DNA from: Datisca glomerata
Lineage: Eukaryota; Streptophyta; Magnoliopsida; Cucurbitales; Datiscaceae
DNA length: 64,000 nucleotides
Direction: 5' to 3'
NCBI GenBank assembly: GCA_003255025.1
Contig: QANY01000148.1
Coordinates: 421,204-485,203, forward strand
In this document: piece after piece, positions 33,527-44,590 of the stretch
Numbering within the stretch: the stretch's first letter is position 1
Layout: every line of letters begins with the position of its first letter
The notes under the pieces: model-generated
Databases searched by the model: none
Told to the model about the DNA's origin: nothing
What the model saw: the letters and a program-made list of their open reading frames with translations, nothing else
Made by a program: the position numbers and the translations under genes

Positions 33527-34399
33527 GAAGATAACCCTTTAATCCTCATGATAACTAAAGAATCATCTGAAGTTAATGTTGAAGTGTCGTCATATATCCC
33601 AAAACCTCTCACAATACATTATGAGGAAAAATAAACTTACACCACTAGTTATGCTCTGATGCCTATCACCATCCAAATACCGGGTGCGTTTGCTTACAAG
33701 GATTCAAGAGCAGTATCATGGACGTACGGATATGAGGTCATTATAAGCGACAACGATAAAACTCAAGCGCTAAATCCATCTGACCTCGATCTCCCCATAA
33801 CTAATATTTTAGGAGTAGGCGGGATGACGAGGAGTGGTAGATGCTACACGCCAGAAGTTTTGAAAATAGATAAAAGCGATGGGTTTGAAAGGCAAAGGAA
33901 AGGGAACGCCAAATAAGGCAACAATGGTCATGAATTCTAAGGAGAAATGCATGGCGGCCAAGTGATAGACCCAGAGATAATGAGAGGTACGGAGAAAGAA
34001 ATAGCAGTGTCTAAAGAAGAAGTATGTGAATTTTTGAAGCTCAGCATGCAAAGCGAGTATAAGGTGATAGAACAACTTAATCGTTTACTGCTCGCATATC
34101 TTAACTGTCACTCTTTCTGAATTCTGAACCACATCACCAAGAATTATTGAAGGTTTTGAATCAAGCATATTTTTGTCATGACATTACGGTGGGGAAGTTG
34201 AGTGGAATTGTGGAAAATATTACCGCACTAATTTTTATCACTTTCACATAAATCTCTGCCGATGGTACTGGACACACCAGAGCTCTACATATATCTGTGA
34301 AATGAAGTAAGAGCATTTGACGGTACCCGAAGAGAAGTAGTCCGAGACATAGAGATACAAATTTGAATCAGGCCATGCCTATTCAATATTGTTTTTCAA
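33527..34399 (+). pseudogene. Tat protease region with active site deleted
   Basis: Remnant of the spacer and protease. It includes MTRSGRCYTPE (near 33825), the HTRALHIS motif (34274-34297) that precedes the retroelement protease, and AFDGTRREV (near 34315). The stretch that should lie between these two, holding the DTG/DSG active site, is absent: they are about 16 bp apart. Frame is broken at several points. The motif assignment comes from known order in plant Tat polyproteins. Confidence 0.65.
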
Positions 34400-34879
34400 G
34401 TGATGGACATAAATCCAACATACAGTTTTCTTTTAGGTCGATCATGGATTCACTCTGATGGGGCAGTACGGTCATCCTTACATCAAAAGCTGAAATTCAT
34501 AATGGATCATAAACTCATTTATATATATGGGGAAGAAGATTTATTGGTATCCAAATCGGCTACCATGCCGTATGTTAAGGAGGCTGAAGAAACATTGAAG
34601 TGCTCATTTCTATCACTTGAGATTGCAAACACCATATTTGTTGTTAGTGGGAAACTCGCTCCAACATCAAGCCTATCAAAAGCATCTCATATGGTGACAA
34701 AGTTAATGATAAAAGGGGGATACAAGCTAGGCAAAGGACTTGAGAGTAAGCACCAAGGCATAAATATGTTAATCGAGTGGGACAAGAATGAAAAAAGGTT
34801 TGGGCTTGAATATAGATCGACCAAGGCTGATAGAAGGAGAGTGGAAGCTCAAAACAAAAAAAAAAAAGAGGATTACTAG
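34400..34879 (+). CDS. Tat protease C-terminus with G-patch domain (fragment of pol)
   Basis: An open stretch of 159 residues. It begins with MDINPTYSFLLGRSWIH, the hydrophobic LLGR-W motif at the C-terminal end of the protease, and HQKLKF. It then carries a G-patch-like segment (residues about 103-140: IKGGYKLGKGLESKHQGI ... FGLEY), a Gly-rich RNA-binding domain also known from the protease region of some retroviruses. It is a surviving segment of a broken polyprotein, not an independent gene. Confidence 0.7.
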   Translation: MMDINPTYSFLLGRSWIHSDGAVRSSLHQKLKFIMDHKLIYIYGEEDLLVSKSATMPYVKEAEETLKCSFLSLEIANTIFVVSGKLAPTSSLSKASHMVTKLMIKGGYKLGKGLESKHQGINMLIEWDKNEKRFGLEYRSTKADRRRVEAQNKKKKEDY

Positions 34880-35548
34880 GCTTGAAAATAGGGAATTCGA
34901 TATGGAAATGGCGATCATACCCCATATTTCTGAATCCTTCAGAAGTGGGGGAATTTCATTCGAAGAATCGGTTATAGTAGAGCAATACGACATTTAAGAT
35001 GATATCGCCCAGCTTTCAATATGCGCAATCTTGAGAAAATTATCAAGTGCAAGTACAGAGGACTTGGTTTCTCGATACGATTCAGATCATGAGCTTAACA
35101 ATTGGGACAACACCGAGCTACCAATGCTTCTCGGGAATTTTCAAGAGTAATGTGTTCATGCCAAAATTCTAATGATTCTACCCAATGCCTTAGGAATTTC
35201 GTTGTTATGGGCCTATGTTCTCGTCTGTTTCACGTCATCTCTTTAAATGAAAATCTAAAAACTTGTTTCGTTTCTTTTTTCTAATGATAAACACAATTCC
35301 AGTTCTTTTTGTTCTTCCTTTTATGTCAACTTTTTCCATTTATGAAATGTTGTTCATACTCATGCATTGTTTATTTTCTTTTCTCGCCTTCTTTTCATCC
35401 AATAATCTGATTCAGGTTTGAGAACTGTGATTTTGAAAATAAGAGCATAAACAATAACTTTGACAATCTCATTCTTAGCTTAGAGTCAGATGAAAGTGAC
35501 GAGGATAATTCAAACCATCTCCGTAAATGTTAAGAATGGTAGAAGAGG

Positions 35549-36582
35549 GTGATAAAAATGACTCAACCATATCAAAAGTTAATGGAGGTAATAAATTTGG
35601 GATTGGAGGGAGAGACGAAAGAAGTCCAAATCGGCACTTCTATGACAAGCCGAAGCCGCCGAGAATTAATTGACTTACTCAAAGAGTATATTGATGTCTT
35701 TGCATGGTCTTACCAAGATATGCTAGGTCTGGACATTGATATCGTGGTTCATGATTTTTCACTTATGCCCGAAAGTAAACCAGTGCGATAAAAGTTATGA
35801 AAAATGAAACCAGACATGTTGGTACAGATTGAAGATGAAGTTAAAAAGCAAGTAGATGCGGGTTTTCTAGAGGTAACAAAATACCCTAAATGGGTTGCTG
35901 ACATAGTCCCAGTGCTGAAGAAAAATGGGAAAGTAAGGGTGTACGCCGATTATAGAGACTTAAATCGGGCAAGCCCCAAGGATAATTTTCCCATACCCAA
36001 TATTGATGTCTTAGTAGATAACATTGCAGGACATTCAACCTTCTCTTTCATGGATGGTTTTTCAGGGTATAACCAAATCAAAATGGCTCCTGAAGACCAT
36101 AGAAAAATGAGTTTTATAACTTTGTGGGGTACATTTTGTTATAAGATTTGCCATTTGGTCTTAAGAATGCAGGGGCAACTTACCAACGGGCAATGGTAAC
36201 ATTGTTTCATGATATGATGCATAAAGAAATTGAAGTGTACGTTGATGATATGATTGTCAAATCTCGTCAAGGGAAAGATCACACTATCACTCTACAGAAA
36301 CTATTTGAACGGTTGAGAAAGTTTCAGTTAAAGCTTAACCTGACAAAGTGTACATTTGCAGCATCTTCAAGGAAACTACTTGGTTTTGTCGTGAGCAAGG
36401 AAGGAATAAAAGTTGACCCTGACAAGGTTCGAGACATCATTGATATGCCACCACCTCAAACTCAAAAGGAAGTTAGAGGTTTCTTAGGAAGATTAAATTA
36501 CATAGCCCGATTCATCTCACAGCTAACTGTAACTTATGAACCTATCTTTAAACTTCTCCACAAAAGTGATACAGAAGGATGA
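35549..36582 (+). pseudogene. Tat reverse transcriptase
   Basis: Successive open pieces carry RRELIDLLKEYIDVFAWSYQ, GKVRVYADYRDLNRASPKD, FMDGFSGYNQIKMAPED and, after a 1-base frameshift near 36150, PFGLKNAGATYQRAM. The catalytic YVDDM at about 36238 and the thumb with LGFVVSKEGI and RGFLGRLNYIARF follow. All expected RT motifs are present, but a stop near 35790, the frameshift and a stop at 36580 inactivate it. The sequence is of the gypsy/Tat type. Confidence 0.9.
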
Positions 36583-37060
36583 AATGAGGATTACTAAATT
36601 TTGTTCGAGAAGATCAAGCAATGCTTGCAAAATCCGCCTATACTTATTCCTCCTACTCTAGGGCGTCCACTCATTTTGTATCTTACAGTAACAGGAAAAT
36701 CCATGTGTTGTGTACTTGGTCAACACGACGCCTCTGGAAGGAAAGAACAAGCAATATACTATTTAAGCAAAAGGTTCACAAACTATGAGGCTAATTATTT
36801 GATGTTGAAAAAATGTGTTGTGCATTAGCCCGAGTTGTTCATCGACTTAGACAGCACATGTTATACCACCCCACTTGGTTAATTTCAAAGATAGATCCAA
36901 TCAACTACATCTTTGAAAAGCCATCACTTTCTGGGTGAATTGCTAAATGGCAAATGTTGCTCACGGAATATGATATTGTCTATGTCAAAAGAAAGTTAAT
37001 AAAAGGAAGTGTACTTGCTGATTATCTGGTAGATCAACCAATGCAAGATTACAAGCCTAT
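36583..37060 (+). pseudogene. Tat RNase H (retroelement type)
   Basis: Follows RT directly. It shows LFEKIKQCLQNPPIL, GRPLILYLTVTGKSMCCVLG, QAIYYLSKRFTNYE and, after stops near 36826 and 36936, QMLLTEYDIVYV and VLADYLVDQP. Usual gypsy elements have Asp at the LYL.V..K position; the LTVTG here departs from the more common LAVTE. The domain degrades the RNA strand during reverse transcription. Confidence 0.8.
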
Positions 37061-37800
37061 GAAGTTCGATTTTCCTAATGAGAACATATCAGTCATATTA
37101 AAAAATGAAGGAGAATCTATGGATCCAGAATTGTGGACAATGTTATTTGTTGGCGCATCTAATGATGAGGGACATGGAATTGGGGCAATCCTCATATCTC
37201 CTGAAGGAAAGTTTTTCCCATTCACGGTAAAACATGCTTTGACTGTAAAAACAATGTGGCAGAATATGAGGCACGTTCCATGGGAATTCAAGCAGCTTAT
37301 GATATGAAGATAAGGAAGTTTTGAGTGTATGAAGATTCGTTATTGGTGATACGACAACTAAACAGGGAATGGGAAGCTAGAGACTCCAAGCTGGTACCTT
37401 ACAACAAACATGTAACTAAGTCAAGCCGAACTATTGAAGTGATCTTATCTGACCATATACTCAAAGAGAATGATCAAATTGCAGATACACTGGTAACTCT
37501 AGCATTCATGTTCGTCGCAGACTTTAAGGAAGAAGTGCAACCCATAAAAATTAAGAAGCGAGATTTTCCTGCTCACTGTATGAGTATTAAAGAAGAGCCA
37601 GACACAAGACCATGGTATTACGACATCAAGCAGTATCTAAAGAACGAGAAATATCCATCCAAAGCTTCTGAGAATGATAAACGCACTATTAGAAGATTCT
37701 CCATGGGTTTCTTCTTGAATGGTGAAATACTCTACAAAAGAAACCATGATATGGTGCTCTTAAGATGTGTTGATGTAAGGGAAGCGAATCAAATCATAGA
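37061..37800 (+). pseudogene. Second, archaeal-type RNase H of the Tat element
   Basis: The segment ELWTMLFVGASNDEGHGIG, then ILISPEGKFFPFTVK, then VYEDSLLVIRQLNREWEARD and LVPYNKHV is the additional RNase H of Tat elements. In active relatives the first motif is FDGAS (here FVGAS) and the later one is YGDS (here YEDS), so catalytic residues are altered. A frameshift near 37250 and a stop at 37322 occur. The linker from 37500 to 37800 leads to integrase. Confidence 0.8.
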
Positions 37801-38846
37801 AGAAGTTCACGAAGGAATTTGTGGTGTTCATGCTAATTGACATATGATGGCCAAAAAATCTTGAGAATAGGATATTATCGGTTAACTCTAAAATCTGACT
37901 ACATCAAGTACGCCAAGAAATGTCATAAATGTCAAAATTATGCGGATAAAATTCACGTACCTACATCCCCTTAACATGTCTTGGTCGTTCTCTATGTGGG
38001 GCATGGACGTCATTGGTCTCATCACACCAAAAGCCTCTAACGGGCATCGTTTCATTTTGGTCTCTATAGATTATTTTACCAAATGGGTGGAGGCGAGTTC
38101 TTATTCGAGTGTAACTAGAAGTGCGGTTGTTAAGTTCATTAAAAAGGAAACAATTTGCCGATATGGTCTACCTGGAAGGATCCTCACAGATAATGAGACA
38201 ATTTAAAATAACAAGATGATGAAAGAATTGTATGAGCAATTCAAAATTAAGCATCTAATTCATCCTCTTATTGTCCGAAAATGAACGGAGCAGTGGAAGC
38301 AGCCACTAAGAATATAAAAAGGATCATAGAGAAGATGACGGAGGTTTATAAGGATTGGCATGAGAAGCTCCCAATTCACTACATGGGTACCGCACATCAG
38401 TCTGAACATCAACTAGCGCAACGCCATTCTCTTTGGTATATGTCATGGAAGCGGTCCTTCCAATTGAGGTGAAAATTCCCTCCCTCAGAGTCTTAATGGA
38501 GGTGAAATTGGAAGAAGCAGAGTGGGTACAAACACGATAGGAGCAATTGAATTTCATTGAGGAAAAAAGATTGACTGCAGTATGTAGAGTGCAATTATAT
38601 CAAAGAAAAATGATGCACGTATATGACAAAAAATTGCGTCCCCGATGTTTTCGAGAATGAGACTTGGTTTTGGAAAAGATATTCCCATATCAAAAGGATC
38701 ACCGAGGGAAGTGGACCCCAAATTAGGAAGGACCTTTCATTGTCAATAAAGCCTTCTCTGGAGGAGCTCTCATGCTAACAAACATGGATGGAAACGATTA
38801 ACCGCATACAGTTAATTCTGATACAGTCAAGAAGCACTTCGTTTGA
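37801..38846 (+). pseudogene. Tat integrase
   Basis: The HHCC zinc module is recognisable from about 37805 (VHEGICGVHAN ... CHKCQ near 37921). The catalytic core shows WGMDVIGLITPKA (about 37997), then RFILVSIDYFTKWVEA, ILTDNETI (38185) and NGAVEAATKNIKR (38284), giving the D, D, E series. The C-terminal part with DKKLRPRCFRE and GKWTPN.EGPFIV is a GPF-type module ending about 38846. Stops near 37838, 38204 and 38280, plus frameshifts, disable it. Confidence 0.85.
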
Positions 38847-39683
38847 CTATTCTAAGTATGGGAAAAATGAAGTTGGGCAAATTTTTTTTTAAAAAGAGCT
38901 GTCTCGAATACTGGAGAAATTCGTATTCCATATTTTTTTTTCAAATCCTTGTTTGTAAACATTATTCATCATCAATGAAGAGCCTTTTTTCTTTCTCAGT
39001 TGACAAATACATATACTTCGCTTCTCGTTATTTCCATTATTTCTTATTCCTCTTAATTCTAAGATATCATTAACTACTCTTGAAATAACTCAGAAGTATG
39101 AATTTGGTTAGGTGAAAGCTAATTAAAAATAAAAGAATAAAGAAAAGAATAGAAACTAAGAAAGACGGTCTGAGTGCGAGGTGAAATCTGAAAATTCACC
39201 ACGAGAAAGTCGGTATGCACATGATGAAGGCTAAAACATGATTAGAGGATTGCAATTATAGTACAAAAGAAGAAGCAAAATATAGAGAAATTATTCATTT
39301 TTTTTCATCATCGACGTGAAGCCGAATACTGGGGCACAAACCAATGCATAAGGATGTATCATTTTCTTGAAAATATGCTTGATATTTCATTATGAGTCCA
39401 TGACTATAGGCCAAGTGATTGATTTGAAGGGTGAAGGATATGGTGACATTAGTCAACTTTTAAAAAAATCATCAAATAATTTCCTTACAAATGTTCATAA
39501 TCATGCATAGCATTTATGCACTCAAATTCACTACTTTGCATTTATATTCAATAATTACAATGTATAGACATGCATCATATTGATCTGTTTTGACGCAATT
39601 CAAGCGCATGAATCATTTAAGGACATTCTTTCGAAATCCACACATGACTTTTCAACATCTAGAGCCTGGGTCGAGTCGAGGTT
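38847..39683 (+). other. 3' untranslated region of the Tat element (proximal)
   Basis: Non-coding sequence after integrase, including the phrase 'gacgtgaagccgaatactggggca' region near 39311 typical of the 3' UTR of such elements. No gene is seen. Confidence 0.5.
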
Positions 39684-40030
39684 GAAGCCTACGTCTATCC
39701 AGGTCCACGTCGTTTCTTTATCTTTGGCTAAATCGAACACGACTTTGTCGCGGTTGAAGCCGGTGTCAGCGCCTGGTCCGTTTCAATTAATATGGTTGAA
39801 TCGAACACGCATCGATTTGAGGTCGAAGCGTGCGTCTATCCGGGTCCATGTCCTTTCTTTATCTTAGGTTAAATCGAACCCGAGTTTGTTACGGTCGAAG
39901 CCCAGTGTCAGCACTTGGTCCATTTCAATTTATAGGGTTAAATTGAACCCGAATTGAGTCGACGTCGAAGCTTGTGTCTATCCACGTTCATTTCATAAGT
40001 TTCATCATTTCATAGAACCCGAATAAGTCG
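39684..40030 (+). repeat. Tandem repeats in the Tat 3' UTR (about 141 bp period)
   Basis: Two full units and one partial unit start at gaagcctacgtctatcc (39684), gaagcgtgcgtctatcc (39825) and gaagcttgtgtctatcc (39967). Within each full unit a half-related copy (gaagccggtgtcagcgcctgg and gaagcccagtgtcagcac) suggests an older ~70-bp period. Units are more G+C-rich than the flanks. Tandem arrays in this position are known from Tat/Ogre elements and can seed satellites. Confidence 0.8.
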
Positions 40031-40052
40031 AGGTTTCTATTCCCCTTATATA

Positions 40053-40069
40053 TATATATATATATATAG
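40053..40069. repeat. Short (TA)n microsatellite
   Basis: Alternating TA run just before the end of the internal region. A longer one lies inside the right LTR at about 41292-41325 and is absent from the left LTR at that length. Confidence 0.9.
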
Positions 40070-40133
40070 TCTTTTCTCGATCAAAATACTTATCTACACC
40101 TTTGTACACCTTCTAAATTTAGAAGTATGAACA

Positions 40134-40145
40134 AAAGGGGGCAGT
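40134..40145 (+). other. Polypurine tract of the Tat element
   Basis: AAAGGGGGCAGT directly precedes the TGTAGATACC start of the right LTR. This is the plus-strand primer site in reverse transcription and fixes the LTR boundary. Confidence 0.8.
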
Positions 40146-41290
40146 TGTAGATACCAAATTTTGTTCGGTCCAATACTTTAAAAATACAAATTTTGTTTTT
40201 TTGGCCTATACTAGTCTAAGAGTGTGTGTATGATTTGAAAAATAGCCCAATACCTGAAAATAAAAATATTTTTCCAAGGACTAAAAAATAAAAAAAGGAA
40301 TAAAAGGAGTAAAAAAAAGTGAAGCCTTAAGTTCGCCTATAAATAGAGGGGATGTCTTCACTTGAAAGGGGGATTGGAGAGTGAGAAAAAGAGGTTATTT
40401 TAGAGAGAGAATGAAAGTTCTTGATAGATTATGAGTGGATATCTTTTAGAGAGAATGTAGGAGAGACTTTCTAAGAGAGAGAAAGATAGTCTACACTTCT
40501 ATCCATCTTTCATCTTCTTCCATTTTTTTCTTAAAGTAGTTTAAATTTCTTTCATTTTAACTTACAATATATTTTATTCATTATTCTTCATCATTTCTGT
40601 TCTTCATACTCATGTAGTTGATTTTTTTTCTTTTTCCATACATAAGTTGTTTATTCCTTCTTTATTGTTTCTCCTACTATTAGTCTTAAGTTTTATTTGC
40701 ATGCATTGATGACTTCTTTACAAGTTTGATAATGATATGTCTTTGTCATCAACTCAATCAATGAAAATAAGGATAAAGCTTTTGAGAGATGTAAAATTAA
40801 CTCAATGTGAATCAACCCTTTATGGGTTGAAAGTGTACATTTGATGAAAAAATCTCTTATGATAATTTTTCATACATAAAAATGTATAAAATAGAAGTGA
40901 AACCTATATACAAGATTATACAAATATTTAAGCTTTGATTTTTTTGAAGTATTTTCTTTTTTTTTTAATTTTTGTACATCATTTTTGTGACACTTGTTTG
41001 AACTAGTTACCATCCATAATCATTCCTAGCAATAAAAGAAGAAAGAAAAAATGATCATTAGTAATCTAAGTGGTCCAAAATAAAAAATGGTATATTTATA
41101 TCTCAAACAAAATTAATTATTTTTTAGTAACACTTATTTAAATTAGTTACCATCCATAATCATTATTTTGCTTTCATTAGCATCGAGGGAAGATATGAAA
41201 AATAGTAATTAATTGACAATGTAGTATAAAAATAACATGCTAATACCAATTATGTATGAAATTAAGCATTTTTTTTATAGATTAATTAAG

Positions 41291-41328
<38 letters not shown>

Positions 41329-42283
41329 AAAAAAATGAAATTAAAAAAAATAGCGGGTGACATCACTCTCTGTCAACATTAACAGAGGGTGACTTCACCC
41401 TTTGTAAATTTTTTTTTTGTTTTTTAGCTTTTTTAGCTTTTTATGTTTGCATTTTATTTATTTATTTTTTTAGTAGATATTATTGGTTTGTTTTAATTTT
41501 GTATATCTTTTTAATTATTTTATATAGTGTTTCATTATTTTAACTCTACATATTCTTTTTAAATTTATCATACATATTTATTATCTCTAACATTTCTTTC
41601 CATTATTCTTTCTTTTTCTTTAGAGTTGTTATCTCTTCTTATTTATTTATGTATTATTGTCATATTGTCATATCGTCATGATTGTATATGATTATTATTT
41701 CATTCTTTTATAATCAGAATTAACGTTCATAAATTAAAACCATCACAATTTGATTTAAATTTTGTTAATTTCTTTATTTAGTCTTCACTCAAACAAATCC
41801 GATGATGGATTTTGGAATTTTTTGGATACTAAATTTCTGAAACTACCGAGGTGAGTAGTTATTTTTAGGATACCGAGAGTAACTCCAATAGTGCTTTGAT
41901 TTAAGAAAAATATAAAAAAAAAAAAATTGTTCAATGGTCTTTGTACCACCCATTAAAAGTCATTTATTTGCTCATTTTTATGATGCAAAATGTACCGAAT
42001 GAGACATTCAAAATTGAATTTCTACAACTTTATTTTAAAAAATAATTTAGATAGCATTTGATTAAATTTGGTTATAAATTTTCATAATGGGTGTTGTGGA
42101 GTGCTAATACATTCCCTACACGCAAATGACTACCGAACCAACTTTAAATTTTCGTAGATCAAAATTTTTTATTTTAAAATTGGGTGACCAACCACGCCCT
42201 AAAATGATTGGTGACGACTCTGAATTTCTTTTTTCTAAAATGATTTTTTAATCGCCACTCCACGTCGAATACACGTTGCGACA
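40146..42283 (+). repeat. Right LTR of the Tat element
   Basis: Begins TGTAGATACC and ends GTTGCGACA. It shows the same TATA box (40338-40345), two of the GTGACACT-type units (40986, 41127) and two of the palindromic units (41354-41407). Differences from the left LTR are spread along its length, showing age. It is followed by a primer-site-like sequence and a second copy of the internal 5' region, not by host flank. Confidence 0.9.
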
Positions 42284-44135
42284 GCTTGACGAATCTACTG
42301 AGGACAAACAATTGGTTTAACCATTTTTAGATCGATAGAGAATCAAGCCAAAATTTCATCATATGCTATCTTTTTGTGTGGTTTTTTGTTTGTTTGTTTG
42401 ATTCATTGTTTTTTTCTCTAATTCATGCTTGTAGTTGTACATAAGTTCTTTTTTTACGAAGTATATTTCTTTACATAATTTCTAATTGCACACATATACA
42501 CTAGCCCTGTACCCGGGCTTTCCCTTTAAGATTAGTGAGAATGAGTAGTGGAATGCCTTCGTGGAACTGCAATTATCGTGCAGGTTCATGAAAGTTTTTA
42601 TTCAGGTCGACTCTTTCGGGATACCGTTTGGGGGCCGTGTTACTCTGTTCGGATAATAGTGAGGATAACCTGAGAGCTTATTAAGAGATTTGAGAGCCCA
42701 ACCATACATGCATTTTATTCTTAGAGCTCATCCAATGACCAATGTTTGATAGAAATAGAGATTCTGCTTAATTATGATTTCATTATTAATTTTGTTCATG
42801 TATATATGTCCTACACTCTTTAAACATTTCTTTTCTTTCCCATTGTTTCACTTCTAACTTCGTCTTTCTTTTTTTCATACATGCATCATGTTGCATAATA
42901 GGGATTGTAAAGAAGTATTCAATTAATTCATATTTTAGAGACCATGACTTCTACTCTGAGTGTGATAGAAGATCAAGTTATAATAGCCCAATGGTCAGAG
43001 GAAAAGCAGAAACCAAAAGGAGATTGTCTGAAAAATGAGGATGTCGTTCTTCTACCATCAATCACTAAGATATAGTTCTCACACACGGACTTGGAGAGGT
43101 TTAAGAAAATATGGGAGGATTTTTTATCGGAGTAGAAAAATTTGTTTGTCGGTAAATATGCTCACATCGCTTATTTTCTATATATCATAGTCAACCCTCA
43201 TTTTTAAGGCTTTAATGCATTTTTGGGACCCTCTGTACAGATGTTTCACCTTTGGAACAATTGATCTTACTCCTATAATTGAAGAATATCAAACCCTACT
43301 AAACGTCCCGCTGCAAAACACGGATAAAGTTTATAATTACGACAAAAGGCTCACATTGAAGAGAGCTTTATCCAAGCTCTTGGGTACTGTCCATGCATCT
43401 GAAATTGAGAAAAGGTTGAAAGTTAAAGGGGGAATGAGTGTGTGACGCTAGATTACCTCTTAAATCCCGCCCAAAATGTCTTAAAGGAAGATAAGGGTAT
43501 GAATTTTTATGCTCTGTGTATATATGGCACTGTGTTGTTTCCAAAGATTCAAGGTTATGTGGATGATAAAGTGATAAAAATGTTCCTGCAAGTTGAACAT
43601 GGTGTTAACCTTGTTATCTCAATTCTAGCTGAGACTTTTCGTTCCTTAAATCAGATACGAGCGCTTGGATTCTTAGCCATCTAAGATGTCCACTAGATTA
43701 CAAATGTCCTGAAGTTAAGGTTTTAAGTCCATGGATGAAGACGGGAATCCCCATTGCAGAATTTAGAATGGCCAAATGGATTTCATAGTTTCCCACAAAG
43801 GGGTGCGACTCTCACACCTATCAAAGTTGAAAGAAGAGGATGTTATCTAGAAAGCCCAATGGATGTCCTTGACATCAATGATCTATAGATGCGGTGACTA
43901 TCAATGGGCCCCACTCCCAGTACCATGGGGTTATACTAGTTATGCTCCGCTAATGGTGCTCCGTCAATTATACATGAGACAGTTTGTCCCTGCCACGCAC
44001 GCATTAAAGGACATTGAGGTCAGTTATGATTCTCAAGATATTGAACAAAAATTGTAGCAGCTAATTGGAGCTTGGAAATAACGAGAAGGGTGTGAAATGA
44101 GAAGAATCACATGAATTGCACAAAGGAATATGAAA
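42284..44135 (+). mobile_element. Truncated second Tat internal region
   Basis: Directly after the right LTR come the primer site (42287-42304), leader (conserved part 42500-42715) and DUF7745-like ORF, homologous to 28929-30400. It stops at about 44135 where pararetrovirus protease sequence begins. The arrangement LTR-internal-LTR-partial internal fits unequal recombination between LTRs of two elements, or a tandem insertion with later truncation. Confidence 0.85.
42944..44060 (+). pseudogene. DUF7745-like ORF, second copy
   Basis: The most complete DUF7745-like region in the window: MTSTLSVIEDQVIIAQW, FWDPLYRCFTFGTIDLTP (43218), LNPAQNVLKEDKGMNFYALC (43460), ILAETFRSLNQIRAL (43621), IYRCGDYQWAPLP (43881), and LRQLYMRQFVPATHALKDI (43953). 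These match the usual order of motifs in plant gypsy polyproteins. Stops at 43069, 43132 and 43441 and a frame change near 43680-43860 break it. It keeps the two segments missing from 29591-30355. Confidence 0.75.
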
Positions 44136-44525
44136 GGTGTTTGCCTAGCTTCCCCATTTGTGTTAATTAAAAACATGACACAAATTATCATTTTAGGCAA
44201 TCCTTTCTTAAATTCTATCATCAGAATTGATACCTCTGTATCTATACTGTTATTAAGAATTCAGAGATTACTTTTGAATTCATTACAAAACTGTATATTA
44301 AAGAAGTTGATCTCATAAAACATCTCTTGAAAATAAAACTAATCAGTTAAACTTGTTACAGAAAGAAAAACATTTTCTGAAAGTTGATCAACGTACACAA
44401 CAACAATCAACACAAAATAAAATAAAACAATTCTACAAGAATTCAAAACAGAAATGTGTAGTGAAATCTCTAATTCTTTTTGGGATAGAAAAAAACATAT
44501 CATATCTTTACCATACCATCTAGAC
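44136..44525 (+). pseudogene. Pararetrovirus protease C-terminus and RT N-terminus
   Basis: Starts abruptly in the protease (GVCLASPFVLIKNMTQ) and runs through IILGNPFLNS toward the RT N-terminal FGIEKNIS region. A 1-base loss near 44325 and deletions break it. After 44525 about 65 bp of sequence of unknown origin (44526-44590) joins it to capsid. Confidence 0.75.
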
Positions 44526-44590
44526 TTCAATGACTCTGAGCTAAAAATGGGATTGTCAAATTTATTGCTTATGCTCTTGTTTTCTCAACG

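Larger units (their letters stand above)
26556..42283 (+). mobile_element. Ty3/gypsy (Tat-lineage) LTR retrotransposon
   Basis: A long element with left LTR 26556-28928, primer site 28932, internal region, polypurine tract 40134-40145, and right LTR 40146-42283. Domain order is DUF7745-like ORF, coiled coil, gag, protease remnant, G-patch, RT, RNase H, second RNase H, integrase. The second RNase H between RNase H and integrase is the hallmark of Tat elements. All ORFs are broken by stops or frameshifts and the two LTRs differ by many substitutions and indels, so the insertion is old. It sits inside a pararetrovirus ORF on the left. Confidence 0.9.

Noticed and set aside
39580..39867. A 95-codon frame over the 3' UTR repeats of the Tat element
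   Set aside because: It arises because the 141-bp unit is a multiple of three. It has no start context and lies after integrase; treated as tandem repeat.
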